A DNA stretch of 64,000 bases from Bacteriovorax sp. PP10 (GTDB lineage: Bacteria > Bdellovibrionota > Bacteriovoracia > Bacteriovoracales > Bacteriovoracaceae). The notes beneath the pieces were generated by a model that made no database searches, was not told where the DNA came from, and worked only from the letters and a program-made list of their open reading frames with translations. The translations under genes were made by a program, and so were the position numbers. Position 1 is the stretch's first letter; each line of letters opens with the position of its first letter. Below, in pieces: positions 16,143-24,621 of this stretch. The stretch spans positions 1,674,001 to 1,738,000 of the forward strand of contig NZ_JAYGJQ010000001.1 of assembly GCF_035013165.1 (NCBI RefSeq), in the 5' to 3' direction.

Positions 16143-17369
16143 ATGTTTTCTAATTTAGTTATTTCTCTTGATGAATTATGGTTGAAAGGAAAAAATCGTC
16201 AGGATTATTTCCGCAAGGCCGTGGATCATATCAATGCCGTCTTTAAAAATTATCACAGCGATAAATTCACTTATAAAGTTCAGTCAGAGCGTTTGTATTA
16301 CACTTCACAAACATTCTTTAATGAAGAATTAATTGAGGCCTTAACTCTTGTTCCAGGACTGGCCTACATTTCACCATGTAAGGTGCTGGATCGTCTTCCT
16401 GATGAAAATTTAGAAAATGTGTATGAAGAAATATTAAATGAACTTAAATCATTTGAGACGGCTCCGGTGACTTTCAGGGCCCTGGTGAGAAGAGTCGATA
16501 AATCATTTTCAGAAACTTCGGTAGCGGTTGCAAGAGAGATCGGCCATCGCGTGATTACAAGATACCCGCTAGCTCAAGTAGAGTTAAAAAAATCTGAAAT
16601 GGTTATTGATGTACGCATTCTTCCTAAACATGTGTCGATCTCTACTCAAACCAGAAAAGGTATTGGCGGACTTCCATGGGGAACGACTGGAAGTGCAGTG
16701 ACTATGCTCTCTGGTGGTTTTGATTCACCGGTCGCAAGTTATTTGATGTCGAAGAGAGGAGTGAGGCAGGCCTTCGTCTTTTTTCACGCTTACCCATTTG
16801 TTGGAAGAGAAGTTGTTACAAAAATTAAAGCACTGACATCTGTTCTGGCGAAGTATCAAAGACAATGTCATTTATATATTGTTCCTTTCGGAGACATACA
16901 GAATCTCATCAGCAAACATTGCAGAGAAGAATATAGAACTTTGATCTTTAGAAGATATATGGTGGAGATCTCAAACCTTATCTGTGAGCGTATTAAAGCG
17001 GATGCGGTTGTCACTGGAGATTGTATTGGCCAGGTATCAAGTCAGACGATGCAGAATTTACACCTGATGGATAAAGCTTCTGAGCGCATGATTCTTAGAC
17101 CACTGGTCGGTTTTAATAAATTAGAAATTATGAATCTTGGCATGAAGATTGGCACTCACGACATTTCGATTCTTCCCCATGATGATGCTTGTTCTTTATT
17201 TGCTCCGAAGTCACCGATCATTATTCCGAATCTTGAGTACTGGAATAACTGGGATGCTGATTTTGATATCAGTGCTGAACTTGAGAATGCTGTGGATAAA
17301 ACAGAGGCCTTTTCAGTTAATTTGAAAGGTGAGTTTTATAAGAAAGATTTTTTCTCTTTTGATTCTTAG
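16143..17369 (+). CDS. thiI: tRNA 4-thiouridine synthetase ThiI, without rhodanese domain
   Basis: 408 residues, close to the rhodanese-less B. subtilis ThiI (about 400) rather than E. coli (482). N-terminal ferredoxin-like region and THUMP domain (about 60-165), then the PP-loop ATP-binding motif MLSGGFDSPVAS (Ser190-Ser195) and CERIKADAVVTGDCIGQVSSQT. Cys350 in DDACSLFAPKSP corresponds to the conserved active-site Cys344 of E. coli ThiI. It adenylates U8 of tRNA and inserts sulfur, taking it from the adjacent desulfurase. Whether it also serves thiamine synthesis cannot be told; without the rhodanese domain this is unlikely. Confidence 0.95.
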   Translation: MFSNLVISLDELWLKGKNRQDYFRKAVDHINAVFKNYHSDKFTYKVQSERLYYTSQTFFNEELIEALTLVPGLAYISPCKVLDRLPDENLENVYEEILNELKSFETAPVTFRALVRRVDKSFSETSVAVAREIGHRVITRYPLAQVELKKSEMVIDVRILPKHVSISTQTRKGIGGLPWGTTGSAVTMLSGGFDSPVASYLMSKRGVRQAFVFFHAYPFVGREVVTKIKALTSVLAKYQRQCHLYIVPFGDIQNLISKHCREEYRTLIFRRYMVEISNLICERIKADAVVTGDCIGQVSSQTMQNLHLMDKASERMILRPLVGFNKLEIMNLGMKIGTHDISILPHDDACSLFAPKSPIIIPNLEYWNNWDADFDISAELENAVDKTEAFSVNLKGEFYKKDFFSFDS

Positions 17370-17590
17370 TAGTAACTTGAAACGATAATCACCGCAAATA
17401 AAATGATGAGCATGATGATACCAATTTTAAAAAAGTTATTGGTTTCTTTGACTAGCTTATTGAGCTCAGGTTGTTCAGCAGAAGGTTGATCACTTCCTGC
17501 TCTGTAGATAGAAGTGGCATCGATATTAGACCAGTCCGGGAAAATTTCCTTACTCTCTACTTCTTCATTTTCAGGCAATTCTTTTTTCAT
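17366..17590 (-). CDS. Small tail-anchored membrane protein
   Basis: 74 residues from the ATG at 17590, which has GAGGG upstream; a longer frame reaches 17623 without a ribosome site. An acidic soluble N-terminal part of about 50 residues ends in a single hydrophobic segment (IGIIMLIILFAVIIVSSYY) at the extreme C-terminus, so the N-terminal part should stay in the cytosol. Its stop overlaps the thiI stop by four bases on the opposite strand. No family recognised. Confidence 0.7.
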   Translation of the reverse strand: MKKELPENEEVESKEIFPDWSNIDATSIYRAGSDQPSAEQPELNKLVKETNNFFKIGIIMLIILFAVIIVSSYY

Positions 17591-17798
17591 CCAAGTACCC
17601 TCGCTTCTTTTAGCATACACCAATTCTAATGGACTCTTATTTAATTAATGAATCTCGTTGCAATTTCACTGAGTTTTACTGTCTAAGATTTAGACAGTGC
17701 TCTGGTGACCAACATAAATATTACAGCTTTGGTTGAGGGCCTTCTCGGGAGGGGATATCCTCATAGGAAGCATACCAAACATTTCACTCGGGACAATT

Positions 17799-18455
17799 AT
17801 GAAATTAATAATGGGTCTTCTTATTCTTTTAGCGTGCCAGCAGTCATTCGCTTTTACGGAAGGCTACACAGTCCATACGAAAGTCATTGAGAGGGCCGGA
17901 AAAGAATCTTTAACAATCGTTATAGTGGATGGAGCGCTTAATAAAGGCGTAGCAAAAGATACAATCGAAGCAATCAAAAATGCGCCCTCTAAAGATATTT
18001 ATCTGGAGCTGAATTCTCCAGGAGGATTCTTCCAGGAAGCTCAGGATATTTACGATTACATCAAAGCAGAAAAGAGCAATGGATTAAAAGTTGCAACGTA
18101 TGTTCCAAGCGGATCTGCTTGTGGAAGTGCATGCACGATTATTTTTATCGCTGGAGAAGAGCGTATTGCCGGTGAAGCCGCGGCCTTTATGGTTCACGGA
18201 GCTCAGAGAGAATCAATGCCAGGATTTTTAAATCCTTTAATCACAAATCATATTCAACAACTTTATAGAGACAACGGTGTTTCGAGTGAGTGGATTATTG
18301 AATTAAGAAAGAAATTAGTCTTCTCCGGCATCAACGATTTTTGGTTTTCAGGGCGTGATGCTGCTTCTAAAGAAGTAGGGTTTGCAACCATCATGCACAG
18401 TGGATTGATCGAATATGATCCACCAAAGATTGACCCACAAATTCATGCACGATAA
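17799..18455 (+). CDS. Exported ClpP/crotonase-fold serine protease-like protein
   Basis: 219 residues from the ATG at 17799, where a signal peptide begins (MKLIMGLLILLACQQSFAF); LLAC could also be a lipobox. The mature part resembles the ClpP-like periplasmic family (COG3904 type): LELNSPGGFFQEAQDIYDYI, then PSGSACGSACTIIFIAGEERI and FMVHGAQ. Ser110 (or Ser106) and His133 fit the nucleophile and His of a Clp-like triad. Clp proteases are normally cytosolic with an ATPase partner; an exported copy must act without one. The substrate is unknown. A terminator follows directly. Confidence 0.8.
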   Translation: MKLIMGLLILLACQQSFAFTEGYTVHTKVIERAGKESLTIVIVDGALNKGVAKDTIEAIKNAPSKDIYLELNSPGGFFQEAQDIYDYIKAEKSNGLKVATYVPSGSACGSACTIIFIAGEERIAGEAAAFMVHGAQRESMPGFLNPLITNHIQQLYRDNGVSSEWIIELRKKLVFSGINDFWFSGRDAASKEVGFATIMHSGLIEYDPPKIDPQIHAR

Positions 18456-18457
18456 TG

Positions 18458-18484
18458 AAAGGCCCTCTTTGTAGGGCCTTTTTT
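18458..18484 (+). terminator. Intrinsic terminator after the ClpP-like gene
   Basis: AAAGGCCCT, short loop CTTTGT, AGGGCCTTTTTT: strong stem with U tract. Confidence 0.9.
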
Positions 18485-18538
18485 GTACCATAACTATCAA
18501 ATATTATTCAAATACGTAAAGAAAAGACTTTTGTTTGA

Positions 18539-18567
18539 TTGACCAAACACAAGTTTCTTATTAAAAA
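18539..18567 (+). promoter_or_regulatory. Possible promoter of the 18606 gene
   Basis: TTGACC, 17-base spacer, TAAAAA. It uses the same -35 hexamer and spacing as the three small-protein promoters at 5.4-6.5 kb, but the leader is longer (about 38 bases). Confidence 0.45.
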
Positions 18568-18605
18568 CTTTATAACAATATAAGCACAGAACCTATGGAG
18601 TTTTT

Positions 18606-19121
18606 ATGAAAAAAATTATTCTAGCTAGCGTATTCGCTGCACTTTCTTTAACGACTGCAATCGCAAACGATGGCGACCTTACTCTTCCAGGTGAGCGTTG
18701 GGCGACAAAATTTACTGCATTCGTATGTGGTGATGGAAATGTTCAAGCAACAGCTGTTCCAACTGACTTCGCAGCTTACAACATCCAAATCTCAACGATG
18801 ACGACTGATTACTCTCTTGATAACTATCTTGTTAAAGCAACATTCCAGGAAAACAATGTCACTTGTAACTACAGTGCAATCCTTCTTGCAGACAACGCTG
18901 CTTGGACGATTAAGCTTGTTGACTCAAGAGCATACTCGACTGTTGATGGTTCTGTTTGTGCTGCCGGTAAAGCAGTTCTTGATTCAGCTCTAGCTGATAA
19001 CAAGTACGCATACCTTCATGGCCGTGCAGCGATCTTCGCACCAGTTGCTGGAGCAGAAGCTTCATGTGGAGCTGGAGCATCAGTTGTTGGTCTTCACTTT
19101 CAGGTTACTGGAAAACTATAA
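18606..19121 (+). CDS. Exported protein of unknown function
   Basis: 171 residues, signal peptide MKKIILASVFAALSLTTAIA, mature start NDGDLTLPGERW. The mature part is rich in Ala, Thr and Val with cysteines in FVCGDG, VTCNYS, SVCAAG and ASCGAG, allowing two disulfides. GGAG lies ahead of the ATG and its own terminator follows, so it is a monocistronic unit. The sharp preference for a few codons (GCA, CTT, GTT, GGA) resembles the small-paralogue cluster and suggests high expression. No family recognised. Confidence 0.82.
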   Translation: MKKIILASVFAALSLTTAIANDGDLTLPGERWATKFTAFVCGDGNVQATAVPTDFAAYNIQISTMTTDYSLDNYLVKATFQENNVTCNYSAILLADNAAWTIKLVDSRAYSTVDGSVCAAGKAVLDSALADNKYAYLHGRAAIFAPVAGAEASCGAGASVVGLHFQVTGKL

Positions 19122-19145
19122 TTTCTAAAATTTTTTAGATAGATA

Positions 19146-19176
19146 AAAAGAGGGAGCTTTTGAGCTCCCTTTTTTA
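19146..19176. terminator. Bidirectional intrinsic terminator
   Basis: AAAAAG, AGGGAGCT, TTTG loop, AGCTCCCT, TTTTTT. It serves both the 18606 gene and the convergent hemerythrin gene. Confidence 0.9.
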
Positions 19177-19183
19177 TTTTAGT

Positions 19184-19729
19184 TTAATGTAATAAGTAAC
19201 TACGGCATTTAGCGATATAGTCCAGTCGCATCTGTTCCATCTCTTCATCGGTCAGGTCATTCTTCGCAATTGAAAACATGATGGACTCTTCTTCCTTCAT
19301 ATGATTTTTCACCAAGGCCGCTACAACTTTAGCTTTCGCTGCGATTTCATCATTCCATTGAGTTTTAAAATTCATGGCCAATAATTCATCTCTGAGTTGA
19401 AAAGCGATGTCGTGTTCATCTTGGCCGCTGAGTCCTTCCAGTCTTGCTTCCTCTTCTGTATTTTGTTGAAGATGGACATAAAGGGTTTCTTGTTCAGCTT
19501 TGCCGTGCATTTCAAGTAGATTAAAAAAGCGACTTAAGTGCTCACGCTTTTCAGGGATAGAGGCCTTAGAGTCCATAATGACCTTAATCGACTCTTTTAA
19601 AAAGTCGTGGTGTTCTTTGAGCAGTGGGATGAATCCTGTCTCGTCTTGGGCGTCTGTATCGATAGAAGCGCGAACTTGTTGAAGAGTATGAGATCCACTA
19701 ATGCCTAATTTCTCAAATACGTTTTCCAT
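19184..19729 (-). CDS. Hemerythrin-like HHE-domain protein
   Basis: 181 residues, all-helical, without a signal peptide. The metal-ligand pattern of HHE proteins is visible: LLKEHHDFLKE, then MHGKAEQETLY, GQDEHDIAF, and LVKNHMKEEESIMF. These His and Glu residues would hold a di-iron site that binds O2, NO or peroxide in the cytosol. The start has AGGAGAAC. It is monocistronic, ending at a shared terminator. Whether it stores iron, senses oxygen or protects against oxidants cannot be told. Confidence 0.88.
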   Translation of the reverse strand: MENVFEKLGISGSHTLQQVRASIDTDAQDETGFIPLLKEHHDFLKESIKVIMDSKASIPEKREHLSRFFNLLEMHGKAEQETLYVHLQQNTEEEARLEGLSGQDEHDIAFQLRDELLAMNFKTQWNDEIAAKAKVVAALVKNHMKEEESIMFSIAKNDLTDEEMEQMRLDYIAKCRSYLLH

Positions 19730-19937
19730 GTTGTTCTCCTTGAAAGATTACTTCCGGTGACTCACTAAGATATAATGCAACCAGAAGGCCATAAGGATCT
19801 ATTAAGATTGGATGGCCAAACTTGATATGTTTAGTGTGTTGCTAAAAGTTTTAGTAAAATAAGGAAATTTTTAGTTGGCTGAGTGTTCGGGATGTAGGAG
19901 AAGGGGGAACAAACTTCTAATCTTCAATGGAGAATTC

Positions 19938-20267
19938 ATGAAATCACTAATAGCTGGACTTGTTCTAACACTATCTGTTTCTGCTGCACACGCTACTGAT
20001 TGGGGTCTATTCACACTTCAAGTGACTGTTGCTCAAACAATCGCAGTAGTTGTTCAACAAACTTTCTACGCAACAACAAGAGTTTCTTCAGACAGAAACG
20101 CTTATGCAAAACAAATTCAAAATGATGTTCAAGATTACAACCAAGTTGGTTATGTAAGTCCGATGCTTGCTGAAAGAATCGCTTTCGTTCAATCAGTTAA
20201 CTCTGAACTTTCTGAGCAAGAATCAGTAGACGTTCTTTTAATTGCTTCTGAATCAATTCTTAACTAA
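19938..20267 (+). CDS. Small exported protein of unknown function
   Basis: 109 residues from the ATG at 19938 (GGAG upstream), where the signal peptide MKSLIAGLVLTLSVSAAHA starts. The mature part of 90 residues has no cysteine. It contains a Gln/Val/Thr-rich segment (LQVTVAQTIAVVVQQTF), then a polar helical part (RNAYAKQIQNDVQDYNQ) and a C-terminal helix SEQESVDVLLIASESIL. No family recognised. Codon choice is again restricted. A terminator overlaps the end of the opposite gene. Confidence 0.78.
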   Translation: MKSLIAGLVLTLSVSAAHATDWGLFTLQVTVAQTIAVVVQQTFYATTRVSSDRNAYAKQIQNDVQDYNQVGYVSPMLAERIAFVQSVNSELSEQESVDVLLIASESILN

Positions 20268-20275
20268 AAAATCTG

Positions 20276-20308
20276 AAGGCCTTCATCAGTCAATGATGAG
20301 GGCCTTTT
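20276..20308. terminator. Intrinsic terminator, overlaps the 3' end of the convergent kinase
   Basis: AAGGCCTTCATCA, loop GTCAA, TGATGAGGGCCTT then TTCTT. The 3' arm lies within the last codons of the minus-strand kinase gene, so this is double-use sequence. Confidence 0.7.
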
Positions 20309-21593
20309 CTTGCGGAAGTTCGATAACAAATTTTGTATTCACTGAATTTGGATCATAATAAAGGCGCCCGCCAACTCTCTCAATCATACTATTCGAAATA
20401 CTCAATCCAAGGCCTGTTCCTTTGCCCGGATCTTTTGTGGTGAAAAATGGGTGCATGATTTTTTGAGCAATGTCTTTTGAAATTCCTAAACCTGAGTCAG
20501 TAAAAGTAATAATCGTTCGATTGCTTAGATTATTAAAAACATAAATATGAATCCATTTTGCATCGGTTTCATCAATGGCATCGACAGCATTGTTAATCAG
20601 GTTAATGAAGACTTGAGATAACTGAACCATGTGTCCTTTGACTTCAATCGAAGTGTCACCCTCAATCTTTAAATCAATTTCCAGATGTTTTAATTTTTGT
20701 GCACTCACTGTGAGCATGTCATTAATGGCCGTCGAGACAGGAAAGACCGTGTGAGGATCTGTGGCCACATTGCGAGAAAGTTTTCTCAGGCCTTTAACTA
20801 ATTTAGAAATACGCAAGACCGTCTCATCCATTTGATCCAGGCCTTTAAGAACTCTGGCCGGTATATTTTCAAGAACAAGTAATTGTCTTTTAATCAGGGC
20901 GATTTGAGTGCTTAGGATTTGAAGCGGGTTATTGATCTCATGAGCGATACCGCCAGACATTTCACCTAACGCTGCGATGTTGGAGATATGAATCAGTTCA
21001 CTTTGCTGAGCTTTGATTTTTTTATAAGCGTTATTCATCTGCCAGCGGGAGATGCTAAATAATCCAAAGATATAAGCAAATAAAATACCTATTGTAATGA
21101 TCCTATCACTCGAAGTGATTTCTGAAAGAGAGGAGAATAGTCCAGGGCCTGTGAATTGCTGGATAATGAAAACGATAAAACCACACGAAGCAAGAACGAT
21201 TGATTTTTTTAATTCTTCAGGTGTGAAGGTAACGAAAGGAACGATCAGTGGAGCGAAGTAGTAAAACTCAAAAGCAGAATTGGCGGGGACGCCGTCAATG
21301 CTTAAAAATATTTCAAACAATCCTACGAAATGAATCAGAATCCTGCCGGCATCATACTTTCTGATGCGGATTAAATAGATTCCGATGGCCGTTAAAAAAA
21401 AAGCACTCATATGAGAAATTGTCAGTAGATTATTTTTTCCATGAAGCTCATAAAAGAAATAAAAAAGGAATGTAATGAGCGAGGCGATGGCATCAAAGCT
21501 TGCGATCTGAATGGCGATCTTCTTATTATCTTCCATTTGAGGATAGACCCCAAAAGAGATGAGCTTAAGAAATACCTTTTTAGCAAAAAGCAT
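20286..21593 (-). CDS. Membrane sensor histidine kinase (NtrB/ZraS-like)
   Basis: About 435 residues; I use the ATG at 21593 rather than a TTG two codons upstream. The N-terminal half (to about 200) has six hydrophobic segments without a large periplasmic loop, so it probably senses something in the membrane. HisKA: NIAALGEMSGGIAHEINNPLQIL, with the HEINNP form seen in nitrogen-type kinases. HATPase: NLINNAVDA, FTDSGLGI, GTGLGLSISNSM. It has no adjacent response regulator and is monocistronic, so it is an orphan. The HisKA-HATPase part resembles the PAS kinase at 29744. Confidence 0.92.
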   Translation of the reverse strand: MLFAKKVFLKLISFGVYPQMEDNKKIAIQIASFDAIASLITFLFYFFYELHGKNNLLTISHMSAFFLTAIGIYLIRIRKYDAGRILIHFVGLFEIFLSIDGVPANSAFEFYYFAPLIVPFVTFTPEELKKSIVLASCGFIVFIIQQFTGPGLFSSLSEITSSDRIITIGILFAYIFGLFSISRWQMNNAYKKIKAQQSELIHISNIAALGEMSGGIAHEINNPLQILSTQIALIKRQLLVLENIPARVLKGLDQMDETVLRISKLVKGLRKLSRNVATDPHTVFPVSTAINDMLTVSAQKLKHLEIDLKIEGDTSIEVKGHMVQLSQVFINLINNAVDAIDETDAKWIHIYVFNNLSNRTIITFTDSGLGISKDIAQKIMHPFFTTKDPGKGTGLGLSISNSMIERVGGRLYYDPNSVNTKFVIELPQEKALIID

Positions 21594-21825
21594 AATCAAC
21601 CTTGTCCAAGAAATGATGATTTATCTTACTCATAAGTCTTAGGAATAGCTAAATATTTTTTCTTCTCTCGAAGTTGTCGCAATGATTACTCGAGAGGGAC
21701 TTACTTATGCGTAACGGAATCGAATCACAAAAAAAATGAGAAAAGCCTGTAGTTTTTACATGATTTTCACAACTTCATCTTAAGAGGTGTATCATGCAGG
21801 AACTTTTATCCTCAGGAGTAAACCT

Positions 21826-22191
21826 ATGAAAATGATTATCGCATCTCTTCTTTTTACACTTTCATTGTCTGCATCAGCGACAACTTATTTTAACTGTAAG
21901 ATTACTGAGCTAGATGAAGTGGGTTCACCAATCAGCATCGGTAATGAAGTCACAGTAAGTGTGGCAGACGCAAACCCTAAAACAACTGTTATCGGAAGCT
22001 CAAACGGAAGACAGTACAACCTAAGTTTTTCTACTGTTGAGTCTTACAGACAAACAATCAGCACTGTTAATATTTGTTTTGGATATGATTCGAGATGTAC
22101 AGTTTTAGGATCAGCTAGGAATTCGGCCGGATCACTTTTAATTGTGAACGATCTTGTTAATGCTGCTTCTGTAAGTTGTATTAGACTTTAA
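21826..22191 (+). CDS. Small exported protein of unknown function
   Basis: 121 residues from the ATG at 21826, seven bases after AGGAG; signal peptide MKMIIASLLFTLSLSASA. The mature part starts TTYFNCKITELDEVG, a YxCxI opening seen in small periplasmic beta proteins, and has four cysteines (FNCKI, NICFGY, SRCTVL, VSCIRL) that may pair. Mostly beta by pattern. Monocistronic with a terminator. No family recognised. Confidence 0.8.
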   Translation: MKMIIASLLFTLSLSASATTYFNCKITELDEVGSPISIGNEVTVSVADANPKTTVIGSSNGRQYNLSFSTVESYRQTISTVNICFGYDSRCTVLGSARNSAGSLLIVNDLVNAASVSCIRL

Positions 22192-22202
22192 CTTTTAAAT
22201 AA

Positions 22203-22249
22203 TCGCGTCTTTAAAGATTGAACTCTTAAAGACGCGAATTGTTTTTTTA
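22203..22249. terminator. Terminator between the 21826 gene and the GH114-like gene
   Basis: TCGCGTCTTTAA and TTAAAGACGCGA form a perfect 12-base stem over an 11-base loop, followed by a T run at 22242-22248. Confidence 0.8.
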
Positions 22250-22251
22250 GA

Positions 22252-23514
22252 TTAAGGGCAAGGAGTCATCAGCTTGCCATCCAATGCCTGATTAAAAAAT
22301 ACCGTCGTAAAATTCAAGCTTCTTGTTGATGCACAAATCGCTGCAGAGAACTTAGTATACTCAGCAAGCAGGACTGCTTTATTCTGAGCGACAAAAGGGC
22401 TATAACGAGCGCACTCGTTATACACGTTACATGATTCAACAATCGAGAAGTCATAATAATCCACTAGAGCAGTGACCTGGTCAGTTGCATTCTTTAATCC
22501 AATCAAGAGACCCTTAGAGTGTGCTGTCGTTGCCAGAAATTTATTATAATCGATTTGGTGGGCCATTGTTAACGGGAAGCCCGGTTTGTTTGTGTATCCA
22601 TCAACGTTGTCTGGGTCTACACCGTCACATCCTTTTTTCTTTGCCAGCGACATTCTGTCGGCCATGATTTTACGAACGCCTTCGTTTCTTACGTCTAGCC
22701 ATTTTTCCCCAGGCCATCCATCAAGGTTATTTCCTAAAGCGACCTTTGGAAAAAGAGCAGCATCGATACGCCAGTCTTCATAAGAGCCTGCAGAAAAATA
22801 GCAGATAACAATTTTACCCTGATCTTTCAGAGTGGCGATGGTTGCTTCTGTCGTATCGTAAAGATCGATGTCGTATAACTTCGCTGGAGTGTCCAGATTC
22901 ACTTGTCCTTGAAGTTGTAAGTGAAAGCTTGTTCCGGCCGGCACGGCCGAGATTGTCGGAGTTGGGGGTGTTACTGGAGGAGTCACTGGCGGAGTTACCG
23001 GAGGCGTAACCACAGGAGGAGTGACCACACTTCCTTGGTCGTTAAGAACTAGATAGTCGAGTTTTAAATCATCAGCAGATGCACTTGTTAAGCGAATCTG
23101 AACTGTATTATTAACAACTGATCCTGCAGGTAATTTAACTTTAATCGTTTTGGCCTTGCTCGTTCCACTTGTTGAAGCGACAGAGACATAAGTACCGGCA
23201 GAGTTTAATACCAGGAAAGTAAAAATATTTTTAGCAGTTGTCTGAGTCAGTGATGCTTCTAAAGTAAGAGTGCTTCCCATACCTTTCGTTGAGAATTTAA
23301 AAAGAGAAGTAAGTTTAGCGCTGGTGCTTGAATAAAGCATAACGTTGGCGTTGTCATTTGCCTTGGCCAAACTTTTAACGACACCATCAAGATCGCCAGC
23401 ACTTACTGACATTGTTGTGGGAGCTGTTGTGGCCGCTTCAGAGGGGGTCATTGAGATAAAAGTCATGGTCGAAAGTAAGGCTAAAGACAAAGGCAGGCAT
23501 GCACTTTTTAGCAT
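22252..23514 (-). CDS. Exported GH114-like glycosidase (endo-alpha-1,4-polygalactosaminidase type)
   Basis: 420 residues. Signal peptide to about residue 27 (ending PSEAA), an N-terminal beta domain of about 130 residues, a proline-rich linker (PPVTPPVTPP, about 165-187) and a catalytic domain. The latter has the GH114/TM1410 pattern: FHLQLQGQVN, VICYFSAGSYEDWR, DGWPGEKWLDVR and CDGVDPDNVDGY with acidic residues suited to catalysis. Related enzymes cut galactosamine-rich exopolysaccharide. The N-terminal domain may bind sugar or a cell surface; this is inference. AGGGGA precedes the ATG. Monocistronic. Confidence 0.85.
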   Translation of the reverse strand: MLKSACLPLSLALLSTMTFISMTPSEAATTAPTTMSVSAGDLDGVVKSLAKANDNANVMLYSSTSAKLTSLFKFSTKGMGSTLTLEASLTQTTAKNIFTFLVLNSAGTYVSVASTSGTSKAKTIKVKLPAGSVVNNTVQIRLTSASADDLKLDYLVLNDQGSVVTPPVVTPPVTPPVTPPVTPPTPTISAVPAGTSFHLQLQGQVNLDTPAKLYDIDLYDTTEATIATLKDQGKIVICYFSAGSYEDWRIDAALFPKVALGNNLDGWPGEKWLDVRNEGVRKIMADRMSLAKKKGCDGVDPDNVDGYTNKPGFPLTMAHQIDYNKFLATTAHSKGLLIGLKNATDQVTALVDYYDFSIVESCNVYNECARYSPFVAQNKAVLLAEYTKFSAAICASTRSLNFTTVFFNQALDGKLMTPCP

Positions 23515-23739
23515 TGAGATCCCCTGAGATAAAGTAAATGAATACTGAGTTTTCGGTTAAATCAGGACTAACTTTATAGCTGATTAGAGGCAGGGCCTAG
23601 TGAAATGTTCAGTCCTTGAACTTCAGAGGCATTAGCAGGGGAATGGTACGTTTAAGGTGACCATTATCTATGGCATTGAAGGTTTAAAATTAAGAAGTCT
23701 GATCGCAAAAGATATGGCATAATTTCTTCTGAGGTAGGC

Positions 23740-24093
23740 ATGAAGATAAAGAATCTTAAAAGTCATTATATGAAATGTGGCGCGATCACGTTTGGATTTT
23801 GTTCATTTTTAGCTATATTATTTTATATTGGACTAAATTTGTTACTACCAGATCAAGGGGCCAGTTATTCGGCCGTGAGATTTAATATGAAAGTGGCCGG
23901 CGTTTTTGCCTTCTGTTTATTTTATATTAATCAAAAATTTTATTTCCCTCATTATTTTTATAAAAAACTTGAATGCCCAAGGTGCACGCAGACTTATTTT
24001 AAATCTAATAATGTCGGGACATCAATCCGTATGGACATTCTTAACGAATCGCCTTGCAAGAGTTGTGGCCATCAATTTCAATTTGAGATTTAA
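23740..24093 (+). CDS. Small membrane protein with a cysteine-pair (zinc-ribbon-like) tail
   Basis: 117 residues. Two hydrophobic segments (about 13-35 and 46-65) are followed by a soluble tail with CPRC and CKSCGH pairs about 28 residues apart, the layout of a zinc ribbon. GAGG precedes the ATG. It ends 12 bases before the gmhB-like gene and may be cotranscribed with it. No family recognised. Confidence 0.75.
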   Translation: MKIKNLKSHYMKCGAITFGFCSFLAILFYIGLNLLLPDQGASYSAVRFNMKVAGVFAFCLFYINQKFYFPHYFYKKLECPRCTQTYFKSNNVGTSIRMDILNESPCKSCGHQFQFEI

Positions 24094-24105
24094 GAAGGAG
24101 TTGAT

Positions 24106-24621
24106 ATGAAAAAGGCCATTTTTCTTGATCGTGATGGAGTGATTAATAAATTAATTATCCGCGAAGGGAAAGCTCAGGCGCCTTATACACTGGAAGAATT
24201 TGCACTTTATCCAGGAGTAGAAGAAGCACTAAAAATGATTAAAGATGCTGGTTACCTTGCAATCATCGTCACTAATCAACCAGACGTTGCACGCGGATGG
24301 GTTAAAAAAGAAAGTGTTGAAATGGTAAACGCTAAAATAAAAGAGCTTCTGCCAATTGACGATATCAAAATTTGCTTTCATACAAATGCCGACAATTGTG
24401 TTTGCCGTAAACCACTGCCTGGAATGCTTTTAGAAGCGGCCGCGGATTGGGAAATTGATTTGAAAGAATCGTTTATGGTTGGGGACCGTTATGGAGATAT
24501 CTCTGCCGGTGTAAAAGCAGGTTGTCGAACAATTTTAATTGGTGCAGGGGACGCTCAGGAGGATCATCCGAGTCCTGATCACAAAGCTGAATTGCTAATT
24601 GATGCTATGAAATTTATCTAA
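24106..24621 (+). CDS. gmhB: HAD phosphatase, GmhB-like (D-glycero-D-manno-heptose 1,7-bisphosphate 7-phosphatase)
   Basis: 171 residues. HAD motif I FLDRDGVIN (Asp8, Asp10), motif II VTNQP, and motif IV VGDRYGDISAG. The insert CFHTNADNCVCRKPLPGM supplies the Cys/His zinc site that marks the GmhB/HisB-N branch. GmhB makes heptose 1-phosphate for lipopolysaccharide core. No hldE or other heptose gene is adjacent, so the exact sugar phosphate remains uncertain. AAGGAG precedes the ATG. Its last four bases overlap the convergent methyltransferase. Confidence 0.85.
   Translation: MKKAIFLDRDGVINKLIIREGKAQAPYTLEEFALYPGVEEALKMIKDAGYLAIIVTNQPDVARGWVKKESVEMVNAKIKELLPIDDIKICFHTNADNCVCRKPLPGMLLEAAADWEIDLKESFMVGDRYGDISAGVKAGCRTILIGAGDAQEDHPSPDHKAELLIDAMKFI

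Noticed and set aside
21706-21738. 10-codon frame MRNGIESQKK that might be a leader peptide
   Set aside because: Ribosome site too far, no attenuator-like hairpins and no amino acid run.
23520-23740. Possible riboswitch between the GH114-like gene and the small membrane protein
   Set aside because: I looked for conserved cyclic di-GMP and other aptamer cores and found none; the hairpins are weak.
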